Assembly: GCF_009208555.1 (NCBI RefSeq)
Contig: NZ_WFLI01000006.1
Coordinates: 170,478 to 234,477, forward strand
Reading direction: 5' to 3'
DNA length: 64,000 nt
Source: Janthinobacterium violaceinigrum
Lineage (GTDB): Bacteria; Pseudomonadota; Gammaproteobacteria; Burkholderiales; Burkholderiaceae_D
The notes under the pieces are model-generated. The model saw nothing but the letters and a program-made list of their open reading frames with translations, did not search any database and had not been told where the DNA came from. How positions within the stretch are numbered: the first letter of the stretch is position 1; every line of letters starts with the position of its first letter. Below are positions 17,043-26,558 of the stretch, in pieces. The position numbers and the translations under genes are program-made.

Positions 17043-19148
17043 ATGGCCCGCAAGACCCCCATTGAGCGCTATCGTAATATCGGTATCTCCGCTCACATCG
17101 ATGCAGGTAAGACGACCACGACCGAGCGCGTCCTGTTCTACACAGGCGTGAACCACAAGCTGGGCGAAGTCCATGATGGCGCTGCCACCACCGACTGGAT
17201 GGCACAAGAGCAAGAGCGCGGTATCACGATTACCTCGGCTGCTGTTACGTGCTTCTGGAAAGGCATGGCTAACAACTTCCCAGCTCACCACATCAACATC
17301 ATCGACACCCCAGGCCACGTTGACTTCACCATTGAAGTGGAACGTTCGATGCGCGTGCTGGATGGCGCCTGCATGGTTTACTGTGCAGTCGGCGGCGTGC
17401 AGCCACAATCGGAAACGGTATGGCGTCAGGCTAACAAGTACAAAGTGCCACGTCTGGCCTTCGTGAACAAGATGGACCGTACCGGCGCCAACTTCTTCAA
17501 GGTCTACGATCAGATGCGTTCGCGTCTGAAAGCAAACCCAGTGCCAATTCAGATGCCTATCGGCGCTGAAGATGTCTTCACCGGTGTTATCGATCTGGTC
17601 AAGATGAAGGCCGTCATTTGGGACGACGCTTCGCAAGGCATGAAGTTTGAATACGGCGACATTCCTGCCCACCTGGCCGCTGATGCTGCCAAGTGGCGCG
17701 AGAACATGGTCGAAGCCGCTGCTGAAGCATCGGAAGAGCTGATGAACAAGTACCTGGAAGAAGGCGACCTGTCGGAAGCCGAGATCAAGGCTGCCTTGCG
17801 TCAGCGTACGATCGCCAGCGAAATCGTTCCAATGTTGTGCGGTACCGCCTTTAAAAACAAGGGCGTACAAGCGATGTTGGACGCGGTCATCGAGTACCTG
17901 CCATCGCCTATCGACATTCCACCTGTTCCAGGTCTGGATGACGACGAGCAGCCAGTCGAGCGCGCAGCCGACGACAATGAGAAGTTCTCGGCATTGGCGT
18001 TCAAGATCGCAACCGATCCGTTCGTGGGTCAGCTGTGCTTCATCCGTTGCTACTCGGGTACCCTGAATTCGGGCGACTCGGTGTTGAACTCCGTGAAGCA
18101 GAAGAAAGAGCGTATCGGCCGTATCGTGCAGATGCAAGCGAACGAACGCGAAGAAATCAAGGAAATGCGCGCTGGCGACATCGCCGCCGTTGTGGGTCTG
18201 AAAGACACCACCACCGGCGATACGCTTTGCGACGAAAAGGCAAGCGTTGTTCTGGAGCGCATGGTCTTCCCTGAGCCAGTGATTTCCCAGGCAGTTGAGC
18301 CAAAAACCAAGGCCGACCAGGAAAAAATGGGCTTGGCGCTGAACCGTCTGGCAGCAGAAGATCCATCGTTCCGCGTGCGTACCGATGAAGAATCGGGCCA
18401 GACCATCATCGCCGGTATGGGCGAGTTGCATCTGGACATCATCGTTGACCGCATGAAGCGCGAATTCAACGTTGAAGCGACCGTCGGCAAGCCACAAGTG
18501 GCTTACCGCGAAACGATCCGTAAAGTGTGCGAAGAGTCGGAAGGCAAATTCGTCAAGCAATCGGGTGGTCGTGGTCAATACGGTCACGTGGTTCTGAAGA
18601 TCGAACCGCAAGAACCGGGCAAGGGCTTCGAATTCGTTGACGCGATCAAGGGCGGTACCGTTCCTCGCGAATACATCCCTGCAGTTGAAAAAGGTGTGCG
18701 CGACACGCTGACTTCGGGCGTGATGGCTGGCTACCCAGTCGTTGACGTTAAAGTCACGCTGTTCTTCGGTTCGTACCATGATGTTGACTCGAACGAAAAT
18801 GCATTCCGCATGGCCGCTTCGATGGCATTCAAAGATGGCTGCCGCAAAGCATCGCCAGTCATCCTGGAGCCGATGATGGCCGTGGAAGTGGAAACGCCGG
18901 AAGATTACGCCGGTACCGTGATGGGCGATCTGTCGTCGCGTCGCGGCATGGTGCAAGGTATGGATGAAATTGCTGGCGGTGGCGGCAAGATCATCAAGGC
19001 CGAAGTACCTCTGTCGGAAATGTTCGGTTACGCCACGTCGTTGCGTTCGTCGACCCAAGGTCGTGCGACTTACACGATGGAATTCAAGCACTATGCTGAA
19101 GCACCTAAGCATGTGACTGAAGCAATCGTAAGCTCGAAAGCTAAGTAA
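17043..19148 (+). CDS. fusA: elongation factor G
   Basis: The 701-residue GTPase catalyses ribosomal translocation and, with RRF, recycling. G1 reads [16 protein letters not shown]3 [15 protein letters not shown] and G4 [10 protein letters not shown]. Domains II to V follow with [14 protein letters not shown]. Length and motifs are those of the bacterial housekeeping form. An AGGA before the ATG at 17043 fixes the start. Confidence 0.99.
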   Translation: MARKTPIERYRNIGISAHIDAGKTTTTERVLFYTGVNHKLGEVHDGAATTDWMAQEQERGITITSAAVTCFWKGMANNFPAHHINIIDTPGHVDFTIEVERSMRVLDGACMVYCAVGGVQPQSETVWRQANKYKVPRLAFVNKMDRTGANFFKVYDQMRSRLKANPVPIQMPIGAEDVFTGVIDLVKMKAVIWDDASQGMKFEYGDIPAHLAADAAKWRENMVEAAAEASEELMNKYLEEGDLSEAEIKAALRQRTIASEIVPMLCGTAFKNKGVQAMLDAVIEYLPSPIDIPPVPGLDDDEQPVERAADDNEKFSALAFKIATDPFVGQLCFIRCYSGTLNSGDSVLNSVKQKKERIGRIVQMQANEREEIKEMRAGDIAAVVGLKDTTTGDTLCDEKASVVLERMVFPEPVISQAVEPKTKADQEKMGLALNRLAAEDPSFRVRTDEESGQTIIAGMGELHLDIIVDRMKREFNVEATVGKPQVAYRETIRKVCEESEGKFVKQSGGRGQYGHVVLKIEPQEPGKGFEFVDAIKGGTVPREYIPAVEKGVRDTLTSGVMAGYPVVDVKVTLFFGSYHDVDSNENAFRMAASMAFKDGCRKASPVILEPMMAVEVETPEDYAGTVMGDLSSRRGMVQGMDEIAGGGGKIIKAEVPLSEMFGYATSLRSSTQGRATYTMEFKHYAEAPKHVTEAIVSSKAK

Positions 19149-19158
19149 TAGAAGTTCC

Positions 19159-19187
19159 GGGCCGGCTTTCACGAGAATGCCGGTCCC
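19159..19187 (+). other. stem-loop between fusA and tuf
   Basis: GGGCCGGC (19159-19166) can pair with GCCGGTCCC (19179-19187) with one bulged base. There is no T-run, so it may tune the fusA/tuf ratio through processing or stability rather than terminate. Confidence 0.35.
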
Positions 19188-19220
19188 TACATTTAAATCA
19201 TTGTTCTAAGGAAGAATAAA

Positions 19221-20411
19221 ATGGCAAAAGGTAAATTCGAACGGACCAAGCCGCACGTCAACGTCGGCACCATCGGCCACGTCGACCACGGTAAAACCAC
19301 GCTGACCGCTGCAATCGCAACGGTTCTGTCGAAGAAATTCGGCGGCGAAGCTAAAGCATACGACCAGATCGATGCGGCTCCAGAAGAAAAAGCGCGCGGT
19401 ATCACGATTAACACCGCCCACGTCGAGTACGAAACGGAAACGCGTCACTACGCGCACGTTGACTGCCCAGGCCACGCCGATTACATCAAAAACATGATTA
19501 CCGGTGCTGCCCAGATGGACGGCGCGATTCTGGTGTGCTCCGCAGCTGACGGCCCAATGCCACAGACCCGCGAACACATCCTGCTGGCCCGCCAAGTTGG
19601 CGTTCCATACATCATCGTGTTCCTGAACAAGTGCGACCTGGTCGACGACGCAGAGCTGCTGGAACTGGTTGAAATGGAAGTGCGCGAGCTGTTGTCGAAG
19701 TACGAATTCCCAGGCGACGACCTGCCAATCATCAAAGGTTCGGCACGTATGGCGCTGGAAGGCAAAGAAGGCGAAATGGGCGTTGACGCAGTGCTGCGTC
19801 TGGCCGATGCGCTGGATGCCTACATCCCAACGCCAGAGCGCGCTGTTGACGGTGCATTCCTGATGCCAGTAGAAGACGTGTTCTCGATCTCGGGTCGCGG
19901 TACCGTTGTGACCGGTCGTATCGAGCGCGGCATTGTTAAAGTCGGCGAAGAGATCGAAATCGTTGGTATCACCGATACCGTCAAAACGACTTGCACCGGC
20001 GTGGAAATGTTCCGCAAATTGCTGGACCAGGGTCAAGCAGGCGACAACGTTGGTCTGCTGCTGCGCGGCACCAAGCGTGAAGACGTGCAACGTGGTCAAG
20101 TTCTGGCAAAACCAGGCTCGATCAAGCCACACGCCCACTTCACCGGCGAGATCTATGTTCTGTCGAAAGACGAAGGCGGCCGTCATACGCCATTCTTCAA
20201 CAACTATCGTCCACAGTTCTACTTCCGTACGACGGACGTAACCGGTTCGATCGAGTTGCCAGCAGACAAAGAAATGGTTATGCCAGGCGATAACGTGTCG
20301 ATCACCGTCAAGCTGATCAACCCGATCGCGATGGAAGAAGGTCTGCGCTTCGCTATCCGCGAAGGCGGCCGTACCGTCGGCGCTGGTGTTGTTGCAAAAA
20401 TCATCGCTTAA
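19221..20411 (+). CDS. tuf: elongation factor Tu
   Basis: The 396-residue GTPase delivers aminoacyl-tRNA to the ribosome. G1 is [10 protein letters not shown]3 [12 protein letters not shown] and G4 NKCDLVDD, with domains II and III complete. A strong AAGGAAG lies 8 nt before the start. Many betaproteobacteria carry a second tuf near the secE-rpoBC region, outside this window. Codon choice is strongly biased, as in the flanking ribosomal genes. Confidence 0.99.
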   Translation: MAKGKFERTKPHVNVGTIGHVDHGKTTLTAAIATVLSKKFGGEAKAYDQIDAAPEEKARGITINTAHVEYETETRHYAHVDCPGHADYIKNMITGAAQMDGAILVCSAADGPMPQTREHILLARQVGVPYIIVFLNKCDLVDDAELLELVEMEVRELLSKYEFPGDDLPIIKGSARMALEGKEGEMGVDAVLRLADALDAYIPTPERAVDGAFLMPVEDVFSISGRGTVVTGRIERGIVKVGEEIEIVGITDTVKTTCTGVEMFRKLLDQGQAGDNVGLLLRGTKREDVQRGQVLAKPGSIKPHAHFTGEIYVLSKDEGGRHTPFFNNYRPQFYFRTTDVTGSIELPADKEMVMPGDNVSITVKLINPIAMEEGLRFAIREGGRTVGAGVVAKIIA

Positions 20412-20426
20412 TTACCAAGCGACTTG

Positions 20427-20463
20427 AAAAGAAGACGCGTCGTCGCCCGGCGCCCTTCTTTTT
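20427..20463 (+). terminator. probable terminator after tuf
   Basis: AAAAGAAG (20427-20434) pairs with CTTCTTTT (20455-20462) around a GC-rich internal loop and ends in T residues, 16 bp after the tuf stop. This would separate tuf from rpsJ transcription. No convincing -35/-10 pair was found in 20464-20591. Confidence 0.55.
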
Positions 20464-20591
20464 ATTCAACTGCCGGGGTTGGCAAGCATTTTGGTGCTAT
20501 CATGTCGACCCTGACGGTTGTTGCGTCAGAAATTCCCCGTATGACCTCATTGCCGTGCACACCGCGCGGTTCGTTCTTTTAAGGAAATATC

Positions 20592-20909
20592 ATGTCGGCA
20601 CCAAACCAAAAAATCCGTATCCGCCTGAAGGCTTTCGATTACAAACTGATCGACCAGTCCGCTCTGGAAATCGTTGAAACCGCGAAGCGCACCGGCGCTG
20701 TCGTCAAAGGCCCAGTACCACTGCCTACCCGTATTCAACGTTTCGATGTGCTGCGTTCCCCGCACGTCAACAAAACTTCGCGCGATCAGTTCGAGATCCG
20801 TACGCACCAACGCCTGATGGACATCGTTGACCCAACGGACAAAACCGTTGACGCGCTGATGAAGCTGGACCTGCCAGCTGGTGTTGATGTCGAAATCAAA
20901 CTGCAATAA
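20592..20909 (+). CDS. rpsJ: 30S ribosomal protein S10
   Basis: The 105-residue protein is S10, part of the 30S head and, as NusE, of transcription antitermination complexes. [17 protein letters not shown] and [10 protein letters not shown] are characteristic. An AAGGA precedes the start. In nearly all bacteria rplC follows immediately. Here the next ribosomal gene is 6.2 kb away and a long palindrome begins 85 bp after the stop codon. Confidence 0.99.
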   Translation: MSAPNQKIRIRLKAFDYKLIDQSALEIVETAKRTGAVVKGPVPLPTRIQRFDVLRSPHVNKTSRDQFEIRTHQRLMDIVDPTDKTVDALMKLDLPAGVDVEIKLQ

Positions 20910-20993
20910 GAGTTTCCAGGGCAGTTGTCCGCGCCGTAGTACCGGGCGTTGACAGCTGTTCCAGGCTGGCGGGGTGTCCCGCTGCCTGATGAT

Positions 20994-21033
20994 GGGGCCG
21001 GGCCTGCTCACGATCGTGAGTGCGCCCGGCCCC
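20994..21033. repeat. 40-bp palindrome at the left edge of the S10-operon insert
   Basis: GGGGCCGGGC (20994-21003) is the exact reverse complement of 21024-21033. Between them CTCACGA/TCGTGAG (21007-21020) is a second perfect palindrome, the two separated by unpaired triplets. There is no T-run. The structure could act as an rpsJ mRNA 3' stabiliser, a REP-like element or a recombination scar. The sequence alone does not decide. Confidence 0.7.
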
Positions 21034-21115
21034 ATTGCCATTGGCGCATGGCCGACACGGGCGTGCGCGTGCAAAACCGCTTTACAGTGCGGCAGCCCGC
21101 CGATAAAGTTGCTGC

Positions 21116-21961
21116 ATGCTCAATGCCCTCGATACCCACCTGTTAAATGCGACTCCACGCCAGCGCTTGCGCGGCTGGCCCCGCTTCCTGACCGAATTCC
21201 TGTATTTCGGCATCAAGGAGGCGAGGTCGTGCCTGTTCGTGGGGCTGTTTTTTGCCGCCGTGTTCCTGGTGCCCCGCGCCGGCCTGTTCGGCTTGCCGCG
21301 CTATGACGTGCTGCTGCTGGTGGCGCTGGCGATCCAGGCCGCGATGGTCTGGAGCGGACTGGAAACGTGGGATGAGCTGAAGGCCATCTGCCTGTTTCAT
21401 GCGGTGGGTTTCGCGCTGGAAGTGTTCAAGGTATCGGGGACGATCCAGTCGTGGAGCTATCCCGACTTCGCCTACAGCAAGGTGCTTGGCGTCCCCCTGT
21501 TTTCCGGCTTCATGTACGCGGCCGTCGGCAGCTACATCATCCAGACCTGGCGCCTGCTCGATATGCGGATACGCCACCATCCGCCGTACTGGATGGCGGT
21601 GCTGATCGCAGTGCTGATCTACGCCAACTTCTTCACCCACCACTACATCGGCGACTATCGCTGGTACCTGGCCGCCTGCGCGCTGGGCCTGTACGCGCGC
21701 ACCACCGTGGTGTTCCGTCCGCTCGACCGCGACCGCAGCATGCCCTTGCTGCTCGGTTTCGTGCTGGTCGGCTTCTTTATCTGGCTGGCCGAAAACATCA
21801 GCACCTTCTGGGGCGTGTGGCGCTATCCGAACCAGCTTGGCGCCTGGTCGGCCGTGCATGTCAGCAAATGGAGCTCGTGGTCGCTGCTGGTGGTGATGAC
21901 GTTCACCATCGTGGCCCACCTCAAGCACATCAAGGCCAGCATCCACGTCGCCCAGCCATAG
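21116..21961 (+). CDS. DUF817-family integral membrane protein
   Basis: The 281-residue protein has about eight predicted membrane helices, including FVGLFFAAVFLVPRAGLFGL, VLLLVALAIQAAMVW, WMAVLIAVLIYANFFTHHY and MPLLLGFVLVGFFIWLAENI. The histidine-containing FFTHHYIGDYRWYL and the FWGVWRYPNQ segment are conserved marks of the DUF817 family, whose function is not established. It lies between rpsJ and the creBCD group and has no close partner. No good ribosome-binding site is visible before the ATG at 21116. Confidence 0.75.
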   Translation: MLNALDTHLLNATPRQRLRGWPRFLTEFLYFGIKEARSCLFVGLFFAAVFLVPRAGLFGLPRYDVLLLVALAIQAAMVWSGLETWDELKAICLFHAVGFALEVFKVSGTIQSWSYPDFAYSKVLGVPLFSGFMYAAVGSYIIQTWRLLDMRIRHHPPYWMAVLIAVLIYANFFTHHYIGDYRWYLAACALGLYARTTVVFRPLDRDRSMPLLLGFVLVGFFIWLAENISTFWGVWRYPNQLGAWSAVHVSKWSSWSLLVVMTFTIVAHLKHIKASIHVAQP

Positions 21962-21979
21962 GCCGGGCGCCGGCACGCC

Positions 21980-22528
21980 TTATTGCAGGCTGGCCGCCAC
22001 GGCGTCGAAGCGCGCGCCCAGTCCCGCTTGCGGGCCGCCCTGCAGCTGCCTGGCGTACTGGCGCAGCACCTCTGCCGAATAGGTGCGCGAGGCTGGCGAC
22101 AGTTTCGGCAGCAGCGGCAGCACGCGTTCCAGGTAGCCCGTGCCTTCCTGCCACTTGCCTTGCGCCGCCAGCGCCGACGCCAGCTCCACCATGCGGCGGC
22201 CGACGCGCGCATCGCTGCGCGGCTGCGCCGCTTCTTCCGTGGCCAGCGCCTGCCGGAACAGCTGCTCCGCTTCCGTATTCTTGCCCTGCAAGCGCTTGAT
22301 GCGGCCCAGGTTGTACTGGCGCTGCGAGAGGATGTCCGCGCTGGCCCCGGCCTGCTCGGCGCTGCGCAGCGCCTGTACGCAGGCCAGTTCTGCTTCGCCC
22401 AGCTGGCCTTTGAGCTCGGCCGCGTTGCAGGCGTCGTGTTGTGCGTTGGAGGTGGCGAGTGTCGCGGGCGCCGCGCAGGCGGCCAGCAGGCTGACAGCGC
22501 ATAGCAGGCTGATGGTATGGGTCTTCAT
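21980..22528 (-). CDS. TPR-type lipoprotein of unknown function
   Basis: The 182-residue product has a lipoprotein signal (MKTHTISLLCAVSLLAAC, lipobox LAAC, lipidated C18). Two to three tetratricopeptide-like helix pairs follow, for example RQYNLGRIKRLQGKNTEAEQLFRQAL and a repeat around GKWQEGTGYLERVLPLLP. AGGAG precedes the start at 22528. It is the only minus-strand gene of the insert, convergent with the DUF817 gene and divergent from creB. TPR lipoproteins usually scaffold envelope complexes. No partner can be assigned. Confidence 0.75.
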   Translation of the reverse strand: MKTHTISLLCAVSLLAACAAPATLATSNAQHDACNAAELKGQLGEAELACVQALRSAEQAGASADILSQRQYNLGRIKRLQGKNTEAEQLFRQALATEEAAQPRSDARVGRRMVELASALAAQGKWQEGTGYLERVLPLLPKLSPASRTYSAEVLRQYARQLQGGPQAGLGARFDAVAASLQ

Positions 22529-22704
22529 AGTCTCCTCGGACGGGTGTTGGACACGGTGTATCGGTGGAGTCATGCTGTGATAAATATACTATAAGTTTTT
22601 TTGGCATGGGCGGCTTTTCGCCGGCGCACGGCAAGGCGCGCGATTGACGCCGCTTGCCCGCTTCAGGGATACTCCGGGCTTGTCCATTACTGCGTGCCGC
22701 CGCC

Positions 22705-23442
22705 ATGTCCAAGACTGTCCTGATCGTGGAAGATGAACAGGCGATTGCCGACAGCATCGCCTATGCCTTGCGCACGGATGGCTTTACGCCGCGCCATGTG
22801 ATGTTGGGCGAGCAAGCGCTGGCCGCGCTGCGTCCGGTGCCCGCGGAAGCCGCATGCATGCCCGTGCTCGTGGTGCTCGACGTGGGGCTGCCCGACATGA
22901 ACGGGCTGGAAGTGTGCCGCCGGCTGCGCCAGTTTTCCGACGTGCCGGTGATCTTCCTGACGGCCCGCAGCGATGAGATCGACCGCATCGTCGGCCTGGA
23001 AATCGGCGCCGACGACTACGTCACGAAACCGTTTTCGCCGCGCGAACTGGTGGCCCGCATCCGCGTCATTTTGCGCCGCGCCGGCGCCGCGCCAGCCCCG
23101 CGCGAGACTGGCATGACGATAGCTGCTGGTGTCGCGCCAGCGGTGCCGGCGCCGGCGCGCTTCGAGCTGCGCGCGCTCGAGGCGCGCGTGCTGTTCCAGG
23201 GCCAGCCGCTGGAGCTGACCCGCTACGAATATCTGCTGCTGAAGGCCTTGCTCGAGCATCCGGGCCACGTCCTGTCGCGCGCGCAGCTGATGGAGCGCGT
23301 GTGGAGCGGCGCGCCCGACACGCTCGACCGTACCGTCGATGCGCACGTCAAATCGCTGCGCGCCAAGCTGCGTGCCGTCGATGCGCAAGCCGACCCCATC
23401 CACACCCACCGTGGCCTCGGCTACAGCCTGGCCGGCGCATGA
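22705..23442 (+). CDS. creB: OmpR-family response regulator, CreB-like
   Basis: The 245-residue regulator has a receiver domain with D59 (VVLDVGLPDMNG) and DDYVTKPFSPREL. The C-terminal winged helix reads LTRYEYLLLKALLEHPGHVLS and DRTVDAHVKSLRAKL. The assignment to CreB rests on synteny with a CreC-type kinase and CreD rather than on motif alone. In gammaproteobacteria CreBC responds to carbon metabolism and activates creD. The start at 22705 has no clear Shine-Dalgarno sequence. The gene overlaps creC by 4 bp. Confidence 0.85.
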   Translation: MSKTVLIVEDEQAIADSIAYALRTDGFTPRHVMLGEQALAALRPVPAEAACMPVLVVLDVGLPDMNGLEVCRRLRQFSDVPVIFLTARSDEIDRIVGLEIGADDYVTKPFSPRELVARIRVILRRAGAAPAPRETGMTIAAGVAPAVPAPARFELRALEARVLFQGQPLELTRYEYLLLKALLEHPGHVLSRAQLMERVWSGAPDTLDRTVDAHVKSLRAKLRAVDAQADPIHTHRGLGYSLAGA

Positions 23443-24860
23443 AGATCGGCCTACGCATTCTGCTCGGCTACTTCCTGATCGTGGGCCTGGCTGCGTGGTT
23501 CCTGCTGAATGTCTTCATGGAACAGGTCAAGCCGGGCGTGCGTTCCACCCTCGAGGACACGCTGGTCGATACCTCGCAGCTGCTGGCCAGCCTGGTGGCG
23601 CCGGACCTGAAGGAGGGCAAGCTGGCGCAGTCGGCCTTGACCGAACGCATGCAGGATTACGCGCGCCATGGCGTGGACATCAATATCAATGGCGTGCGCA
23701 AGCGTACGCTCGATTACCGCATCACCATCACGGACCGGCGCGGCATCGTGCTGTTCGATTCCAGCGGGCGCGACGTGGGCCGCGACTATTCGCGCTGGAA
23801 TGATGTGTATCTCACCTTGCAGGGCAAGTATGGCGCGCGCAGCACGCGCAGCCGGCCCGATGACGAGATGTCGACCGTCATGCACGTGGCTGCCCCGATC
23901 CGCGATGGCAACGAGGTGATCGGCGTGCTGACAGTGGCCAAGCCGAATGCCAGCGTGCAGGCGTTTGTCGAGCGCAGCCAGCGCAAGATCCTGCAGCGCG
24001 GCGCCGTGCTGTTGCTGCTGTCGCTGCTGATCGGCCTGGCATTTGCCTGGTGGCTGCACCATGCCTTGGGCAAGCTGATGCATTACATCGGCGACGTGGA
24101 AGCGGGGCGCAAGGTGGCGCTGCCGGCGCTGGGTCGGAACGAGATCGGCACCTTGGGGCGGGCGCTGGAGGCGATGCGCACGCGCCTGGAAGGCAAGGAA
24201 TATGTGGAGCAGCTGATGCACACGCTGGCGCATGAATTGAAAAGCCCGATCGCCGCCATCCAGGCGTCGGCCGAACTGCTGCAGGAAGACATGCCGCCGG
24301 CCGAGCGGCGCCAGTTCCTCGCTAGCATCCTGGAACAGAATGCGCGCCAGCGCCAATTGATCGACAAGCTGCTGGCCCTGGTGCGCGTGGAAAAGCAGCA
24401 GCGCCTGGAGCATCCCGAGCGCATCGCGCTGGGGCCGCTGCTGGCGCAAGTGGCGCAGGATGGCGCCGCCGCCCTGGCGGCGCGCGGCGTGCGCCTGCAG
24501 GTGCAGGCGGAGGAGGGCAGCGTGGCGGGCGACCCCCTGCTGCTGCGCCAGGCGCTGGGCAATCTGCTCGACAACGCGGCCGGCTTTGCGCCGCCCGGCA
24601 GTTGCATCGACCTGACGGCGCGGCGCGAGGGCATGCAGGTGGAAATTACCGTGCGCGACCGGGGTGCGGGCATACCCGCGTATGCGCTCGAGCGCGTCTT
24701 CGAGCGCTTTTATTCCTTGCCGCGCCCCAGCGCCGGCAAGAGCACCGGGCTGGGCCTGCCCTTCGTGCGTGAAGTGGCGTCCCTGCATGGCGGCACGGTC
24801 GAGGTCATCAATCATGCGGAGGGCGGCGCCTGCGCGCGCCTGTGCCTGCCGCTGGCGTGA
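23439..24860 (+). CDS. creC: sensor histidine kinase, CreC-like
   Basis: The 473-residue kinase begins with a membrane helix (ILLGYFLIVGLAAWFLLNVF). It has a periplasmic dCACHE/PAS-like sensor of about 160 residues (YRITITDRRGIVLFDSSG), a second helix (about 190-206), a HAMP segment, the H-box HTLAHELKSPIAAIQASAEL with H265, NLLDNAAG (N box), DRGAGIP (G1) and STGLGLPFVREV (G2). The ATGA overlap with the preceding regulator couples their translation. Confidence 0.88.
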   Translation: MKIGLRILLGYFLIVGLAAWFLLNVFMEQVKPGVRSTLEDTLVDTSQLLASLVAPDLKEGKLAQSALTERMQDYARHGVDININGVRKRTLDYRITITDRRGIVLFDSSGRDVGRDYSRWNDVYLTLQGKYGARSTRSRPDDEMSTVMHVAAPIRDGNEVIGVLTVAKPNASVQAFVERSQRKILQRGAVLLLLSLLIGLAFAWWLHHALGKLMHYIGDVEAGRKVALPALGRNEIGTLGRALEAMRTRLEGKEYVEQLMHTLAHELKSPIAAIQASAELLQEDMPPAERRQFLASILEQNARQRQLIDKLLALVRVEKQQRLEHPERIALGPLLAQVAQDGAAALAARGVRLQVQAEEGSVAGDPLLLRQALGNLLDNAAGFAPPGSCIDLTARREGMQVEITVRDRGAGIPAYALERVFERFYSLPRPSAGKSTGLGLPFVREVASLHGGTVEVINHAEGGACARLCLPLA

Positions 24861-24947
24861 GCGCCCTTTATTTGCCGGCTTCACACGGACTGCATCGTCA
24901 GCGCATACAGCTTTTTTACACTGGCCGCCTTACTTCAAGGATGCGCC

Positions 24948-26339
24948 ATGCAAAAAACTTTACTCGTCAAAGCGCTGATCGTGTTCGGCCTGATGCTGCT
25001 GATCGGCCTGCCTCTGCTGATGATCCAGGAAACGATCAAGGAGCGGATGGAATTCCGCCAGGAAGCCGTCAACAGCATCGCCGCCGATTCCGTGCGCGAA
25101 CAAACCATCATCGGCCCCATCCTGGTGGTCCCCTACACGGAGCAGTATGAAGAGCGCGTGGAAGTGGCCAAGGGCGATGACAAGTCACAGGAAGTGAAGT
25201 TGCCTGTGCGCACGGAGTTGTTGCGCCGCACGGTGCAGCGCCGTCTGCTCGTCTATCCGAACAGTCTGTTAATCAGTGGCAACATCGAGGCGGACCGCCG
25301 CTACCGCGGCATCCACCAGGTGCTCGTCTATAGTGGCCAGCATGCGTTCAAGGGCGACTTTACGGTACCGGCCAGCACGCAGCTGCCGCGCAAGTCGCCC
25401 GACTCGCGCGTGACCCTGGGCGAGCCTTTCGTGGCCCTGTCGATCGAGGACGTGCGCGGCATCCGCAATATTCCGAAAATCAACTGGGGCGGACGGGGGA
25501 TCGAATTCGAGCAGGGAACGGACCTGTTTGCCTTCCGCAGCGGCCTGCATGCGCCCCTCGGCGCCATGCCCCTGGCCGCGCCGCAGCAGGTGCCCTTTGC
25601 GTTCGACCTGGGCCTGGACGGCATCGAACGCCTGCATGTCGTGCCGGTGGCGAAAAACAACCAGGTCACCATCAAGTCGAACTGGCCCCATCCGCAATTT
25701 GGCGGGCGCTTCCTGCCGTCGCCGAAACACCGCCAGATCAACGCCGATGGCTTCCAGGTCGAGTGGAACATCTCTTCGCTGGCCACCAATGCGCAAACCC
25801 AGCTGAGCACGATCGAGGGCGAGTTCAAGGTGCCCGACAGCGCCCCGCTGGGCCAGGTGGACCGCTTCAACGTGGGCTTCATCGAGCCGATCAACGTGTA
25901 TTCGCAATCGGACCGCGCTACCAAGTACGGCTTGCTGTTCGTGGCGCTGACCTTTGCCGCCTTCTTCATCTTCGAGATCCTGAAAAGCCTGCCCATCCAT
26001 CCGGTGCAGTATTTGCTGGTGGGCTTGTCGCTGGTGATCTTCTTCCTGCTGCTGGTGGGCCTGGCCGAGCACATCGCCTTCCTGGCCGCCTACCTGATCG
26101 CCAGCGCCGCCTGCATCGTGCTGACCAGCTTTTATCTGGTGCACGTACTGCATAACGCGTGGCGCGCCATCGGCTTCGGCGTGGCGCTGACGGTGCTGTA
26201 CGGCGCGCTGTACGGTTTGCTGAGCTCGGAAAACAATGCGCTGGTAATGGGCAGCATCCTGTTGTTTGCCGTGCTGGCAGCCATCATGGTGGCCACGCGC
26301 AAGGTGGACTGGTACCAGGTAGGCAAGGGCGGGCAATAG
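24948..26339 (+). CDS. creD: inner membrane protein CreD
   Basis: The 463-residue protein has one N-terminal helix (LIVFGLMLLIGLPLLMIQ), a periplasmic domain of about 290 residues with DVRGIRNIPKINWGG and PINVYSQSDRATKYGLLFV, and five or more C-terminal helices. The domain order and the SDRATKYGLLFVALTF junction are typical of CreD (formerly Cet), an inner-membrane protein whose loss alters colicin tolerance and whose induction accompanies CreBC activation. A single TTCAC half-site lies upstream at 24880-24884. A full cre tag is not present. Confidence 0.9.
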   Translation: MQKTLLVKALIVFGLMLLIGLPLLMIQETIKERMEFRQEAVNSIAADSVREQTIIGPILVVPYTEQYEERVEVAKGDDKSQEVKLPVRTELLRRTVQRRLLVYPNSLLISGNIEADRRYRGIHQVLVYSGQHAFKGDFTVPASTQLPRKSPDSRVTLGEPFVALSIEDVRGIRNIPKINWGGRGIEFEQGTDLFAFRSGLHAPLGAMPLAAPQQVPFAFDLGLDGIERLHVVPVAKNNQVTIKSNWPHPQFGGRFLPSPKHRQINADGFQVEWNISSLATNAQTQLSTIEGEFKVPDSAPLGQVDRFNVGFIEPINVYSQSDRATKYGLLFVALTFAAFFIFEILKSLPIHPVQYLLVGLSLVIFFLLLVGLAEHIAFLAAYLIASAACIVLTSFYLVHVLHNAWRAIGFGVALTVLYGALYGLLSSENNALVMGSILLFAVLAAIMVATRKVDWYQVGKGGQ

Positions 26340-26380
26340 CGCCAGGAGCTGTCCGGCGATGCGATATAAGCATTGCTGAT

Positions 26381-26430
26381 TTGGTAAATAAGTGGTGTTA
26401 AGTTGGTATTGTTTACGGTACTCTTTGGTA
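26381..26430 (+). promoter_or_regulatory. phased TTGGTA direct-repeat array (candidate operator)
   Basis: TTGGTA occurs at 26381, 26403 and 26425, exactly 22 bp apart. Intermediate GGT cores at 26394 and 26417 fill the gaps, so five GGT cores recur at 11, 11, 12 and 10 bp. This is one side of the helix, as used by OmpR-family dimers. It lies 129 bp upstream of the small cysteine protein gene and directly after creD. Confidence 0.5.
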
Positions 26431-26558
26431 TTGATCTTTGCAGCGCGCGCAACGACGTGCGCAGCGTACCGGAGCAGTAGGGCGGCGTCAGGCAGGATGG
26501 CCTGGTGCCGCCAGGCAGTGCCTTTCATCCTCACTCATAACAACCTGGAGACAGCACC

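Noticed and set aside
20479..20503. TTGGCA and TATCAT as a promoter for rpsJ
   Set aside because: The spacing is only 13 bp, too short for sigma-70.
24880..24895. Possible cre tag before creD
   Set aside because: Only one TTCAC half-site is present; the second position reads TGCAT.
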